This document shows, piece after piece, positions 32,325 through 44,186 of a stretch of DNA of 64,000 nt. The stretch's first letter is position 1. Every line of letters starts with the position of its first letter. The DNA is from Molanna angustata (lineage: Eukaryota; Arthropoda; Insecta; Trichoptera; Molannidae). Made by a program: the position numbers and the translations under genes. Where the stretch lies: contig OY754978.1 of the NCBI GenBank assembly GCA_963576475.1, positions 18,979,678 to 19,043,677 of the forward strand, given 5' to 3'. A model generated the notes under the pieces. It made no database searches, was not told where the DNA came from, and saw nothing but the letters and a program-made list of their open reading frames with translations.

Positions 32325-33717
32325 AATATTTTTTAACAGATTTTAATTATCTCAATAGAGACGAAGTTGGAATATTTATTGTAGGAGAACCGGGGAATCA
32401 AGGCACCTACAGGGCTTACGACCTGTCATCGGCTGGTTTACGTGATCACTTTATGCGCTTGCGCAACGTTCACCAATTATGCCTTTTAATGAGATCCCTA
32501 TCAATTCAATTTTGAAAGTTCTATATATTGTAATACTGAAATTCTTTTCGCTTGAAAATAAGGAATTTTTACTACAGCCATCTATGGGTGAAATTATGAA
32601 CAACAATCTTATTATTTTTGTTTATTTTGTTGGAACGCCATCTATTGAGAGAATTGGTTTTGTGTAAATAATGAAAGCTACAATTCTTATATCGGAGGTG
32701 ACAATGCATATTTCGCATAGAAGTCACCCCTGAATTGCGCCAGACTTATAAGGTCATTTTTGTCTTATTTACCTACTTGTACCAATGTGTAAGTAATCGA
32801 ATATTTTTATTATTGCATATGCGCAAACATTGGATTTTTTTCCCTGTCGGGAGGCAAAGATATTTTTTAACAGATTTTAATTATCTCAATAGAGACGAAG
32901 TTGGAATATTTATTGTAGGAGAACCGGGAAATCAAGGCACCTACAGGGCTTACGACCTGTCATCGGCTGGTTTACGTGATCACTTTATGCGCTTGCGCAA
33001 CGTTCACCAATTATGCCTTTTAATGAGATCCCTATCAATTCAATTTTGAAAGTTCTATACATTGTAATACTGAAATTCTTTTCGCTTGAAAATAAGGAAT
33101 TTTTACTACAGCCATCTATGGGTGAAATTATGAACAACAATCTTATTATTTTTGTTTATTTTGTTGGAACGCCATCTATTGAGAGAATTGGTTTTGTGTA
33201 AATAATGAAAGCTACAATTCTTATATCTGAGGTGACAATGCATTTTTCGCATAGAAGTCACCCCTGAATTGCGCCAGACTTATAAGGTCATGTTTGTCTT
33301 ATTTACCTACTTGTACCAATGTGTAAGTAATCGAATATTTTTATTATTGCATATGCGCAAACATTGGATTTTTTTCCCTGTCGGGAGTCAAAGATATTTT
33401 TTAACAGATTTTAATTATCTCAATAGAGACGAAGTTGGAATATTTATTGTAGGAGAACCGGGAAATCAAGGCACCTACAGGGCTTACGACCTGTCATCGG
33501 CTGGTTTACGTGATCACTTTATGCGCTTGCGCAACGTTCACCAATTATGCCTTTTAATGAGATCCCTATCAATTCAATTTTGAAAGTTCTATATATTGTA
33601 ATACTGAAATTCTTTTCGCTTGAAAATAAGGAATTTTTACTACAGCCATCTATGGGTGAAATTATGAACAACAATCTTATTATTTTTGTTTATTTTGTTG
33701 GAACGCCATCTATTGAG
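32325..33717 (+). repeat. 534-bp tandem array, about 2.6 units
   Basis: The landmark CAGATTTTAATTATCTC recurs at 32337, 32871 and 33405, an exact 534-bp spacing. Units are nearly identical; the third stops after GCCATCTATTGAGA. Each unit contains GGTGACAATGC...GCAT...GTCACC, an imperfect stem-loop, and two GCCATCTAT motifs. The frame encoding EVGIFIVGEPGNQGTYRAYD is open in every copy only because copies are near-identical, and I find no known domain. A retroelement-derived satellite is possible. Confidence 0.92.
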
Positions 33718-34235
33718 ATGATAAGTTTGATTAGGGTATTCCTCTAGGCAAAACAATTAAGTGTGAGTCAACTGACTGAAGGTGATGATTGAAAAAAAAA
33801 CATATAATTTGTCATCATAAATAATATATTTAATATTAAACACGATGCATCAACTGAGTGATTTCGTAATGTGTTTTTAGGGTGGGTTTTCTATTTTAAT
33901 ATCTTTCAATTTGTCGCCCAAGGCTTTTTTCGCCCATATTTTCATCCATATGTTCATTGGTAGGTACAAACCTTATATGATATCATTTAAGGTAATCGGT
34001 TTTTACTGAGTTGCTCAACAGAGGGGTGGGATATACATAATATTTAGGTACTTGCATAGCTTTTGTGAAATATGACATCATATAAACTAAAAATAAATAA
34101 ATAAAGTTTTTTTTTTTACTTAGACAATATGTTTGTTGTCCGTGGTAAATAAATCAGCTGTTAATGTACCAACTTTACAAATATAATTTCAATGTCAATT
34201 GAACTTATAGTTTGGGGAATAGGTAATTATAGGGG
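33718..34235. other. Unassigned
   Basis: No gene or repeat recognised. Confidence 0.5.
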
Positions 34236-34659
34236 ATATTTTATTTTATCTGCAATAGAACGATGTATGACAGGGTAAGAAATGAGAACATAAGGAAAGA
34301 ATGTAAGATGAAGAAAGATATCATTAATAGAATGAAAGTGAACACACTGAGATGGTTTGGCCACATGGGTAGAATGAATGAGGAACGCCTGACGAAGAAA
34401 ATATACAATGCGGATAGGATTGGATTGAGAGGCCGGGGCCGCCCAAGAAAGGGATGGCACGACCATGTGAATGATATTTTGAAAGACGGAAATGTTAGAA
34501 GCGTGAACAACAGACGAACATGTATAAGACGATGTATGAATGTTGTCGAGGCGATGAATGTATGTCAAGATAGAAGTAAGTGGCGTTCGGTTCTCTCTGC
34601 CTACCCCGTAAGGGACATGGCGTGATGGTATGTATGTATGTATGTATATTTTATTTTAT
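34236..34659 (+). mobile_element. 5'-truncated RTE lineage 1 insertion with 14-bp target duplication
   Basis: Positions 34263-34625 encode an open 120-codon C-terminal piece with NTLRWFGHMGRMNEERLTKK, GRGRPRKGWHDHVND, SVNNRRTCIRRCM and a final WRSVLSAYP before the stop. GGGACATGGCGTGATGG and a (TATG)n tail follow. ATATTTTATTTTAT occurs at 34236-34249 and 34646-34659, so this is a single 5'-truncated target-primed insertion of about 396 bp. The open frame and clean duplication indicate youth. It has no catalytic RT domain and cannot move itself. Confidence 0.93.
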
Positions 34660-34917
34660 TTTTATTTTTATTCAAATTGATTAGTTGTTATATGATTCAA
34701 AATAAAAGGATATATGTATGTAGTACCTACCTACGCTATACGCCATACTTACAAGCATAACACTATCACGACGATCCCCATAGGTTGTATTAACTACATG
34801 ATACCCGTTAATAAATAAATAATGTAAAAACACGCACCTATCATTGGCTAGATTGGATGGAGAGTTTGCCTTTTGGGAATAAAACCACCTTAGTATACAT
34901 TGTTGGATATTAATTGA

Positions 34918-35105
34918 ATAAATTCATTCATCCACACCATCACGGCATACCTTGCAATGTGGGGTAACCAGCAGAACGTGTGTGGATGTACATAACCTTA
35001 TAAAAGGAAGTTCGACACATGGTTTTGCTTGTACATGATGTGTGTATCCACCAGTCTTGTTTCACATAGAGAGGCACATCATTTAGAATGGGTGGTGAAC
35101 TAAAT
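34918..35105 (-). mobile_element. GAAT-family SINE C, copy 5
   Basis: The tail side (ATTCATTCATCCACACCATC) and the middle (AATGGGTGGTGAAC) are recognisable in reverse. The 5' third is missing. Confidence 0.75.
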
Positions 35106-35630
35106 AGCAATTTTAAAATTATAACAGTCACTATAATATACTTGTGAAGACTAGAAATATAACTTTTAGATATATTTTCGATATATCCCATCTACACCAC
35201 TGAAAACAAAATTAATATGCAAGATGACCAATCATTGAACCTTCAAATTTTGACGATAACGAACGAAAGGATATGGTCTCTATTGCATACAATAAATATG
35301 TAGGTGTAATCATTAGCTTCCAGCCATATCTACTGTAAGCCAGCTGTCAATGGTGCGTTATTAAGATAACATCAGCTGCTTCTATACACTGTACCATATA
35401 ATATCTTTTATCACTTCCTCATTTTATTATTCAATTTATAGAAGGAAATTTATAATCTAGTTTTATATTCTTATGATCCATTCTGAATAAGTTATATAAC
35501 CCTTTTTTGATTCAAGTGAAATGCATAGGTATATGTAAATTATATATAAATTACTTTGTGTGTCTGATGTGTAAGGAAGGCATGTAAATGCCTCACTACA
35601 TGCTCACTGTTTTATATAAAATATTTTTTT
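35106..35630. other. Unassigned
   Basis: AT-rich, nothing recognised. Confidence 0.5.
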
Positions 35631-35963
35631 TTTGAAATAATATGTCCTTGTTAAACAACCGACCGCCGTGGCACAGTTGGTTAGCCTTTCGGATTCTGTG
35701 CGGGCGTCCAGGGTTCGATCCCCTCTGGGCTGGAAACACTGTAAGTTGGAAGAAATTATTGCCATACGGTAGTAAACTCGCCACTTACGCAGGGTGCAAG
35801 AAAGTGTTCAATATTATTACTACATATATATCTTCCTGCGTTCCCTAGAATAAACATAAATGTTTGTGCTATTGGTAAACGAAATCGGTCGAGGCAGGAT
35901 TCGAGCTCGCGACCACTGGATTACTAGTCCTGCGCGCGCTAACCGTCGACCATCAACCCAGCT
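35631..35963 (-). mobile_element. SINE family A interrupted by a family B SINE
   Basis: The tail of A (ATGTCCTTGTTAAACAA, to 35658) and its body plus head (from TACATATATATCTTCC at 35821) are separated by 162 bp of family B. The A head is damaged in the D arm (GCTAACCGTCGACCATC). Confidence 0.9.
35659..35820 (+). mobile_element. tRNA-like SINE, family B, nested
   Basis: Near-complete plus copy with CCGTGGCACAGTTGGTTAGC, B-box CAGGGTTCGATCC, GGAAACACTGTAAGTTGG, GGGTGCAAGAAAGTG and an ATTATT tail. It is younger than the A copy it interrupts. Confidence 0.92.
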
Positions 35964-35984
35964 GTCAAAATATATTAAGGATTT

Positions 35985-36023
35985 GGATTACTGGATTACT
36001 AGCGCGCTGGGCTAGTAATCCAA
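35985..36023. repeat. Inverted scrap of a SINE A anticodon arm
   Basis: GGATTACTAG (35993-36002) and CTAGTAATCC (36012-36021) form a hairpin around SINE A anticodon-arm sequence, an inverted duplication junction next to the damaged copy. Confidence 0.6.
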
Positions 36024-36294
36024 ATAAACCAAAAAAGTAAATTCAAAAATAAAAAACACTTAATTCAAAAAATGAAAAAAGCAATAGACGTAAGCAAACA
36101 TAAAAAAATGATGTAGGTACATAAATGTCTTGATATAAGCTACAATATTAACGAAGTTGCATGAAAATAATTTTAAATATTTTTACTTATAATCGAACCC
36201 AGTACTGCCGCACAGTACTCAAAGATAGTAGTATGATATAATTGGAATCGAAATAAAATGTCACATTTTATTACAGTGAAAAAACTTGGTCAAT

Positions 36295-36560
36295 TCGTCC
36301 TTTACGATGCCTCAATGGGGCTGTCCTCTCTTTTCCTAAACAACCCTGAACCAGACCGAAAGGTTAATGAATGTCAGAACGTCTCTGATGTCAGCAGACG
36401 CTACATAATTCCATAAGGTCACCAAAGATGATAATTCTTAAGGGGTAACCAATTTCTAGAAAGAGCAAGACAGTCACAGAGGAAGTGGACCACAGTCTCT
36501 TCTTCCTCTTTGTCTTGGCATGCTCTGCAGTATGCCTTCAGCCCAAGTCCTGTGTACAAA
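36295..36560 (-). mobile_element. LINE ORF2 end with CCHC zinc knuckle
   Basis: The minus strand reads KAYCRACQDKEEEETVVHFL followed by CDCLALSRNWL, a C-x2-C...H-x4-C motif of the kind that closes R1/jockey-type ORF2 proteins. Downstream codons are interrupted by stops. Relic. Confidence 0.7.
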
Positions 36561-37349
36561 TTAATATCAGTACAGGAATATATTCTGATTTGAACCAACC
36601 AATTAAATTTATTCTTAGAATTTTATTTATAAAAAAATACAAACGAACGTCTTTTACTTGCTTATATTTATTGTTTTGTTTTTATTATTTTATTTTTTGA
36701 TAGGTATTAGTAATGCACATGTATGTTTTTTTTCATTTTTCTTGTAAATTCTCACATGAGCGTTGAACTTCTATAAATAAATATATAAATAAAGTCATTG
36801 GTAGTTTCAAGAATTGTGTAGTGTATTTACCCTGACCTTTGCAACCATGATGTATTCAAGTGTCACTTATATTCTCTCCTTGTCGAACTTTACCGATTGA
36901 TCACGACTTGTGTTGATCACGCCCTAGAAAAATAACACCAACTCGTATATAAACATCTAAGTAGAGATCGCTTCTCGGTTATCAGAGATAACTGATATTG
37001 TTGGCAATTTATATCGCGGCGATAAATGTCGTGGCCGATAAATCAACCCTGGCTAACCACATTATTTAATGGGGCATTTTTATCACGTACATACAGCTTT
37101 ATACTGTTTTAAATTTGGACGTGTTTAAAATATTATTATCGATACCCCTTGGGGTAAATCACGATTAGTGACGAATCGAATGGTGACCAACTTTTTAAAT
37201 GACGAACGACCAAAACTAATTGATCCAACAAAGTTTATGATGCAGGCCTGACACAAGGCAATATTTCGTGTCATATTTCAATACATGAGCTGAAAATATG
37301 ACTTAGTCGGGAACTTGATGAAATTAAAATGTATACCTATGTACTTTTT
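36561..37349. other. Unassigned
   Basis: No element recognised. Confidence 0.5.
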
Positions 37350-37735
37350 AAGCCTCACTACCCCAAGGGGATAAAGTGGGGAGCTATGAATTCGCAATTA
37401 TCAAGTTAACTTTTTTCATTGCAGGTTATCAACAAGTATCATGCTGAGATTGTTTTCCGAAAGTTTAATCATAATGTATCTGTGTGTGTATGTGTGCAGT
37501 GATTTGTACTATGTATGGCGTGTTTACTCTACTTTATCGATCATAAAATAGCATCGAATAATTATCATATTTTCATAATAAAATAATTAAATCAAAAATA
37601 ATTTACCAAACTTAATTCGTGAAAATGCTGAAAATTTCCCATACAAAATTCGAATACTTTTTGAAGTTTCTTGGTAGTGAGAGTAAAGCGATGGCTATAA
37701 CTCACTCGTTTTTGTATCAATTTGAGTAACAGATA
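37350..37735 (+). mobile_element. TIR element, family D, copy 3, internally deleted
   Basis: Runs from CCTCACTACCCCAAGGGG to GGTAGTGAGAGTAAAGCGAT plus ACTCACTCGTTTTT. The central ~170 bp present in copy 1 is absent. Confidence 0.8.
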
Positions 37736-38524
37736 TTTTTTACATACAGATATTGAAAGTGAAATTGATACAACATATTATATACTCGACACTTTGTCAT
37801 TTTTGGGTACCTACTCTATTCATATAGATATTTAAATTATCACAATTACAATTAATTTCATATCTTTCGATTTCGGTTTTATGACAGTTTTCACAGGGTA
37901 GGTACTCAGTACCCATATGAAAAATGGAATTAATTAGCATCTTGTAATGTGTGCACTTTATTTTATCTATAATTTACTATTTGTAGACATCAGCTACCAT
38001 TTGTTATTACAGAGATGTTTCTAGCTTGACGGTTGTCAAAAATATGATATGAAACATTAGACAATATTTTCAATAATAAATCATACATTGTGATCCAATT
38101 AAGACCAATATAGTGTCTAAATTATGGTCTTAGTATTGAATTTGACCAAATCGATTCACCGTATTACAGCAGGGTTCTTTTAGAAAACCAATAATCGTCT
38201 GAAAACTTACACTATATATTTATACAGTAATTAGGTATTACTCATTTCACGAAATCAGATAATGATCAGGTTGTGCAGTTAAAATCAAAACTGTACCTTT
38301 TTCCAATAATATATTATATTGGTTAACTGTGTGAATAAATAGCAAACAAAAAAGTATTAATATTTATTGTTATAAGACGAAAAATAGAGCATTGTATCAA
38401 ATTTCGGTTTATTTGGTCTGAAATCTGACTATCGGACGTTTATAAGACCGGCCTTTAGTGAGTTAAGCAAAAACAATATTTCGTATCTTTTGCGACGCGA
38501 CTTATTGGCAATATTAGTAAGAGA
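37736..38524. other. Unassigned
   Basis: AT-rich, nothing recognised. Confidence 0.5.
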
Positions 38525-38648
38525 GTCTTCTTTTTCTTCTTCAACCTATTTCCACCCAATCCTGAACGAAGACCTCCTCCTCCATTTGACTCCACGTCAT
38601 CCTGTCCTGTGCAGCCTACATTCAGGATGCACCAGCATATCGTCAAAT
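38525..38648 (-). mobile_element. LINE 3'-region fragment
   Basis: CCTATTTCCACCCAATCCTG and GTCCTGTGCAGCCTACATTC match the pattern at 16405-16555. Confidence 0.6.
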
Positions 38649-39524
38649 AACATAATATAAAAATAATAAATGTTAAAATTAGAATGTAGGTATTTGCTAC
38701 AAAAACTTTTATTCAGTATATTTTAATTCCACTCATCGATTTTAACATTTCTTTTTGTTTTTTTCAATACCACTAATATACAATTTAATCTTTTGTTGTT
38801 CACTATGCTTATAAAACAGTGTGTTTACTTTCAAACAATGCAATGAATGTAGGTGGCTAATAAATGAAATGCATAGAAATACATAGGTACATATTTGAGC
38901 GAGAATCAAATAAATAATGTCTGTAGATGTTTCAGATGTGATATTTTGTATTCATTCCGTTTAATGGTTTGTAATTATACTCCATCTTAATGTCAGAATG
39001 CACGGTGGAATGTAAACCTCATCCATCTTGGGGCGGTTTATGAAGATTCCCAAAGTCAAAACAAGTGATTTCGCCCAAGGACTTGGAAGGTTTAATAGCG
39101 TCGATCTCTCTGATTGATAACCGAAGGAGCAAAGGTCCCACTGCGAGAGGCGAGCCCTCTTCAATCCTCCTCGATGTCGGGGTGGAGCGTTTTGTTTATT
39201 TTGGCGAAACGGGAAATTTTGGTGAAACGGAAATTTTTGGTCGTACGGGAAAATTTTCCACGGTTTTCATTTTCAACGTCGAGTGATTAATTCGAAAAGT
39301 GCTACTGAACAGGACTGACGTGTTATATTACAATAATAGCGAGCTTGTTTCTCGCTGAAATCAAAATATTATCTTTTTGTTTGAAATTTGTATCGCTAGT
39401 TTGTCGGAAGTTTAGACAGCAAAATGGTTAGATTTTTTGTGGATTGTTAAGAATATTTGTACTTTGTATTGTATATTTGAGAGAATAATTATTTTATTAT
39501 AAAATAGAGGTAGGTTTTTTATTA
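38649..39524. other. Unassigned
   Basis: Positions 39090-39250 are less AT-rich, with a triplet-like repetition of GGNGAAACGGNAA (39199-39250). No known protein recognised. Confidence 0.4.
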
Positions 39525-39620
39525 GACGAGTAGCTGGAGGCAGACGGATGCGGTCTGCCCAGGATAGAGAGCTGTAGAAGTCTCAGGGGGGCCTATGTAA
39601 GGATGGCTGACGAAAGAAAG
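39525..39620 (+). mobile_element. LINE ORF2 terminal fragment
   Basis: Reads like GGRRMRSAQDRE...KSQGG-LC-DG, resembling the terminal x-DR-xWR-x-GAYVQ-DG of RTE-type ORF2 proteins. Short and degraded. Confidence 0.5.
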
Positions 39621-39684
39621 AATTTATAGATAGAACCAATAGACCCTCACCCTATGTAATAGACCCTATATCTTATTAATCGCA

Positions 39685-40000
39685 ATAAGTCTTCTTCTTT
39701 TTCTTACCCCTATATCCCGGTTTATCCAGGGTCGGGCCTCCTTGTACGTAAGTGTAAGGATCTTCTGTCCTGGGTTGCCACAACGAGAACACTCTGAGCC
39801 GCCAGCTTCTTCTCAATACTGGACCACAATGTTGCTGTTGGTCTACCTCTACCTCTGGGTCTGGGATGTTGAGCGCTTTCTTTACAACCATCTCATACTG
39901 CTTTCATTCAGCTTTTCAGTTTTCGGTGCCACTTTGAATGGCCCTCTGACATACCCATTGCGGATTCTGTCTATCCGTGTTACACCACCTGCAATAAGCA
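39685..40000 (-). mobile_element. RTE-type LINE C-terminal relic, lineage 3
   Basis: The minus strand reads GVTRIDRIRNGYVRGPFKVA, PKTEKLNESSMRW, then MVVKKALNIPDPEVEVDQQQ. The order DRIRN-xx-RG-xx-KVAP ... LRW ... VVKKAL is typical of another insect RTE lineage. Frameshifts separate the pieces. Confidence 0.8.
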
Positions 40001-41275
40001 AAAAAATCGTAAAAAGGATAAAACTAAAAATATTTTAATAAAATTTCAATCCCCATCACATTATTTATATTAATATCTATCTGCAGGTAGGTAAGTACAT
40101 GTGTTGTTGAAAAATATATAGGTAAGTATTACAAAATAAAAACAAAAATATCAATTTAAAGGATTACTTTAACTGTTACTATTATTAAATTCATACACGA
40201 CTTATCTTACCCTTTCGTAACGTTGCTATTCAGAAGGGGTATATCTACTTATAATGTGCATTCTCAAGTTTAAGGTATCGTATGAAGGATTTTGTATAAG
40301 TAATTAACATTTATTTATTAAACGGTCGAATCGAAGATGGATTTTCTCATGGTATAAAATAATTCACAACACGTTACTACATATACTAAAGGGAGAGGGG
40401 TAAGAATTGACCGATGTCCATTATACTCTTATTGTGTTGCTCACAAAAGGGTTAAAACCAAATTCAAATAAACATTTTTTCATATTGTAATAGGGGTTAG
40501 GGGGGTTTCAAATTCTAAAATGAAGCCGTGTTGACAATATGAAATTGGAAATAGAATGTGAGCGTTTACAGAATTTGTACCTCTAAACACTTACTTGAGC
40601 TAAAAATGTACCTATTTTATTTTTTTATTTATAATAAACATGACATTGTACATTAAGAGGTTTGACATCAATATTAAAGGTATATATAAAAAAAAATATT
40701 ATGTATATATTTGAGACAGAGACAATGGAAGGGTACACATACACATCCAGACCATTGACACTCTCTTGTGCTTTGTTGTCAATTAGAGGTTTTGCTCTCC
40801 AATATGCTAGGGATAATACCTGTGTTATATAGGTATTTTATTTCGGTTTCTATGTAATTAAAATTTATCTAAATACGTTATTAGATTTTAAAATGTATTT
40901 TATTTTGGTGGGTGTCTAAAAAGTTTTTATTTGTTCTGGCCGAAATTTTTTGTGTACTAGTGTGTTATTATATTGTGCTATAATAATGAGAACCATCACG
41001 TAATGGTTCTACGCTAATACACACTATATTATTTAGCCATATGGTTTATTATTCGGCACGCTTCCTTATTGTTATAAAAACTTTTAACGTAACCTTATGT
41101 ACTTAAGTAGGTACAAAATACGTTATAATTACAATAATAATTGATATTTGAATGCAATTTTATACTAAAAAGAAAATACGACCACAAATTACATAGATAG
41201 GTGAAATATTTATCAAGTCGAATGTTTTTAAAAATGTGTCTTCTTTTGAGATATATATTAAGATACTTATTGATA
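40001..41275. other. Unassigned
   Basis: AT-rich, no element recognised. Confidence 0.5.
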
Positions 41276-41279
41276 AATG

Positions 41280-41535
41280 TTTACTTGCACTCTGCGCAAG
41301 AGGCAAATTTAATGCTGAAAATTAATAATTAATAATTTTAATTCATAATCATTTAAATAAATAATTTTAATTTCCAATTAAATAATCAAAAAATAGCTAC
41401 CTATTGTTTCTAGCCTAGAGAAGCAATAAATGCGTGATAAATAATTTAAAATCATTGTCTCTTCAACTGGAAATCAACTTAAGATGCCAGGACAATAGAA
41501 AAACGGCTAACCACTATACCAAGTTATGACTAACT
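41280..41535 (-). mobile_element. SINE family B, old and expanded
   Basis: TGCACTCTGCGCAAGAGGCA, TTTCTAGCCTAGAGAAGCAA and GGAAATCAACTTAAGATGCC follow the family B order, with an AT-rich insertion at 41318-41400. Heavily mutated. Confidence 0.65.
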
Positions 41536-42009
41536 AATCATTAACCACTGTCGTGATTGTTTACAGTTGAGTTTATAGTAGGCTATATATTATAGTATAT
41601 TTTAAAAATATTTTCCCCAGTACCTTCAAAATATATGTCTTTGAAATAAAGAACAGTTTGTTTTTACATATTTACTTTATTGCATGAGTTTTTAAATATT
41701 TGAATTTGTTTAATACTTTGCTTGTGAAATTACTTTTTTAAAACATTTTTTATTTTTTGATTGTAGGAAACTTAAAACTACAAGGTCTATCAAGGAAAGA
41801 GAATATGAAAATCTAGCGGCCGAATTTTTATGTGTATTACAGATTACATGATATACCTACAATATTCATTCACGTATTTCATGCATTATAGAAGGTAATT
41901 TTGTGTGCATATTTGTGTACATCCGCATGTCCAGGGTATACAAGGGCCTTAAAATATTTTTTTTTTGATCTTCCAAATGTAAATATTAATTTATGGGAAG
42001 ATAACTATC
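41536..42009. other. Unassigned
   Basis: Nothing recognised. Confidence 0.5.
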
Positions 42010-42625
42010 AACGGAACGTTTCAACGAAACGGACGACTCGATAAAGAGATCGAAAGAAGAGTTATGGCAGGAAACAGAGTGAATGGAGCACTGAGACCAA
42101 TTATGAATGATCGCAACATATCAAAGGATGCCAAAGTTGCCATTCATAACGCCGTCGTAGTGCCAACCTTGACGTATGCAAGTGAAACCTGGACAAAGGA
42201 GAATAAATGCAGTTGAAATGAGATTGTTAAGAAGGATTTGTAATAGAACGATGTGTGACCGGGTAAGATATGAGGACATAAGTTAAGAATGTAAGATGAA
42301 GAAAGATGTCATTACTAAAATGAAAGTGAACACATTGAGATGGTTTGGTCACATGGGGAGAATGAATGAGGAGTGCCTGACGAAGAAAATATACAGAGCG
42401 GAAAGGAATGGAATGAGAGGTCGGGGACGCCGAAGAAAGGGATGGCACGACCATGTGAACGAAATTTTGAAAGACGGAAATGTTAGAAGTGTGAGCAATA
42501 GACGAACATATATGTGGACGAGGCGAGGGATGCGTGCCAGGATAGAAAAATGTGGCGTTCGGTTCTCTCTGCCTACCCCGCAAGGGACATGGCGTGATGG
42601 TATGTATGTATGTATGTATGTAAGT
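42010..42625 (+). mobile_element. RTE-type LINE, lineage 1, C-terminal relic
   Basis: Reads ERRVMAGNRVNGALRPIMND and VPTLTYASETWT upstream. After frame breaks, 42296 onward gives VNTLRWFGHMGRMNEECLTK, GRGRRRKGWHDHVNEILKDG and a terminal FRSLCLPRKGHGV in another frame. The 3' end GGGACATGGCGTGATGG plus (TATG)n matches 34.6 kb. It is longer than the other lineage 1 copies but older, with several frameshifts. Confidence 0.88.
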
Positions 42626-43378
42626 ATCAAAATTATCATACATTTGATTTACATATTCATAAATATTATCTTTATTGGGTTTTAAATCCAAATTATTAAG
42701 ATGAAATTGACTATTCCTAAATAATATTATCAATATATCAAATTAAGAAGATATGTAAGTTATATTTGAATAGAACATTTCAGTATTAAAAAACTTTAAA
42801 AAATAATCCCTTTATGGGGCTTGTGTGGTATTAATTACGTCACATGGATCGCTTTCAACTGCCGAATTTCTTCCCTGTTCACGTAGAATATGCTATAGTA
42901 ATTTAAGGTAAAGTATGTAGGTATATATTCTTCTGGGGTGCAGCGGCAAAAGGCAAAGAACTCTCGCATTTTGTTGTGTAAAAGGACACTGCTAGATTAG
43001 AATAACGGGTTAGTAGCAAGGACGAACGTAAATAAATATACTCCATTGTCCGCACGACACAATGGGGTATATTGTTGGTGACACGGCGGGGTGTCGTGCT
43101 CGAATCCTGCCAGCTGATTCGGAATTTGGTACATACATACACACACACAAGTCCCCAGCTCACATTATTGAACTCATTAAACGAGACTCGTTGACAGGGA
43201 AGGGTCAATTTTGGGTACGCCATTAAGGTATACCCCATCCAGTCCAGGTGTCGACTACGAAATATATAATTTGACGTGTGGAATAAGTTTTGATGTAGCA
43301 GATCAATGTTTCCTTGGTATATAGATACCTACCTATTTTGCGAACGATGAATGGAAGCATTTTATTTTTTATCCTCAT
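42626..43378. other. Mostly unassigned; possible tRNA-like repeat
   Basis: Positions 43065-43115 contain TGCTCGAATCCTGCC, a B-box-like string, within a less AT-rich block to 43260. Possibly another SINE family with no second copy here. Confidence 0.35.
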
Positions 43379-43492
43379 TGATTATGTGATGCTGATACAT
43401 GCACACCAACATGGGTAGATGATGGTGGCAGATCGGTTAGCGTGCTGGGTTAGTAATCCAGTAGTCGCGAGTTCGAATTCTGCTAGGACCAA
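43379..43492 (+). mobile_element. SINE family A variant with 5' extension, truncated body
   Basis: Upstream 43379-43420 matches 23720-23759. The tRNA-like head runs to CGAGTTCGAATTCTGC, and the body is lost after the acceptor stem (GGACC then A-run). Confidence 0.8.
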
Positions 43493-43897
43493 AAAAAATA
43501 GAAAGAAATTATTTTTTTATTCACGATCATATAATACATACCTAATATATATTTAATAAGAAATCATGAAAAAATAATAATAATATTAAATAAAAAAAAT
43601 TTAGCACCTTTTCCAAAATTTTCTTCATATTTTAAATTTGTAATCGATTTCGTAATAAATCCACAATAATAAATTTTCGTTAATTTAAATTTAGTTTATA
43701 TGTACCTATAGAAATGTATAATCTTCTTCTTCTTCGATTGAGAATTGATTGCAAAATTACAGTACAGACAGACATACAGATAAGTGAAGTTAAAGAAATA
43801 GGTGTAAAAATATAGTAAATGCAAAATACTAATAGGTATTTATAAACACGCACATCTAAATATACTAATATCATAAACTACATATATAATATATCAT
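43493..43897. other. Unassigned
   Basis: AT-rich, nothing recognised. Confidence 0.5.
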
Positions 43898-44186
43898 AGT
43901 TGGAAGAAATTGCCATAACAATTTATCTGTCACAATCCTTTTCCCATCCTTTTTTTCTCTTCCCTTCCTTTCCCGTCACAGGCAAACATACATCTTAGTT
44001 ATATTTAAATTCATGATGTTTAAAATGTTTCATATTTAATATCTGTGGACATATGTAATTGGTCTGTTTGTTTTTATTTTATAGTGTATTATTCTATTTT
44101 AGTATTTTAAGACTGTATTTGTCCCTAAATAAATAAATAAATAAATTTGCAATAAACTCACCACCTTGCGCAAAATGTAAGGAAGA
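43898..44186 (+). mobile_element. Family B SINE end split by a LINE 3' end
   Basis: AGTTGGAAGAAATTGCCATA (43900-43919) and GCAATAAACTCACCACC (44151-44167) are adjacent in intact B copies. Between them sits about 230 bp beginning in a CT-rich region and ending in AAATAAATAAATAAATAAAT. The tail resembles the LINE end at 59.45 kb. Confidence 0.75.

Noticed and set aside
32735..33583. 104-106 residue protein repeated in both tandem arrays
   Set aside because: The frame is open because units are near-identical copies. No domain is recognisable, and it spans the array phase point.
32325..33717. Hammerhead ribozyme in the tandem unit
   Set aside because: The minus strand has CCGATGA followed by an ACAGG/CCTGT hairpin, but the required CTGANGA and following GAAA are not both present.
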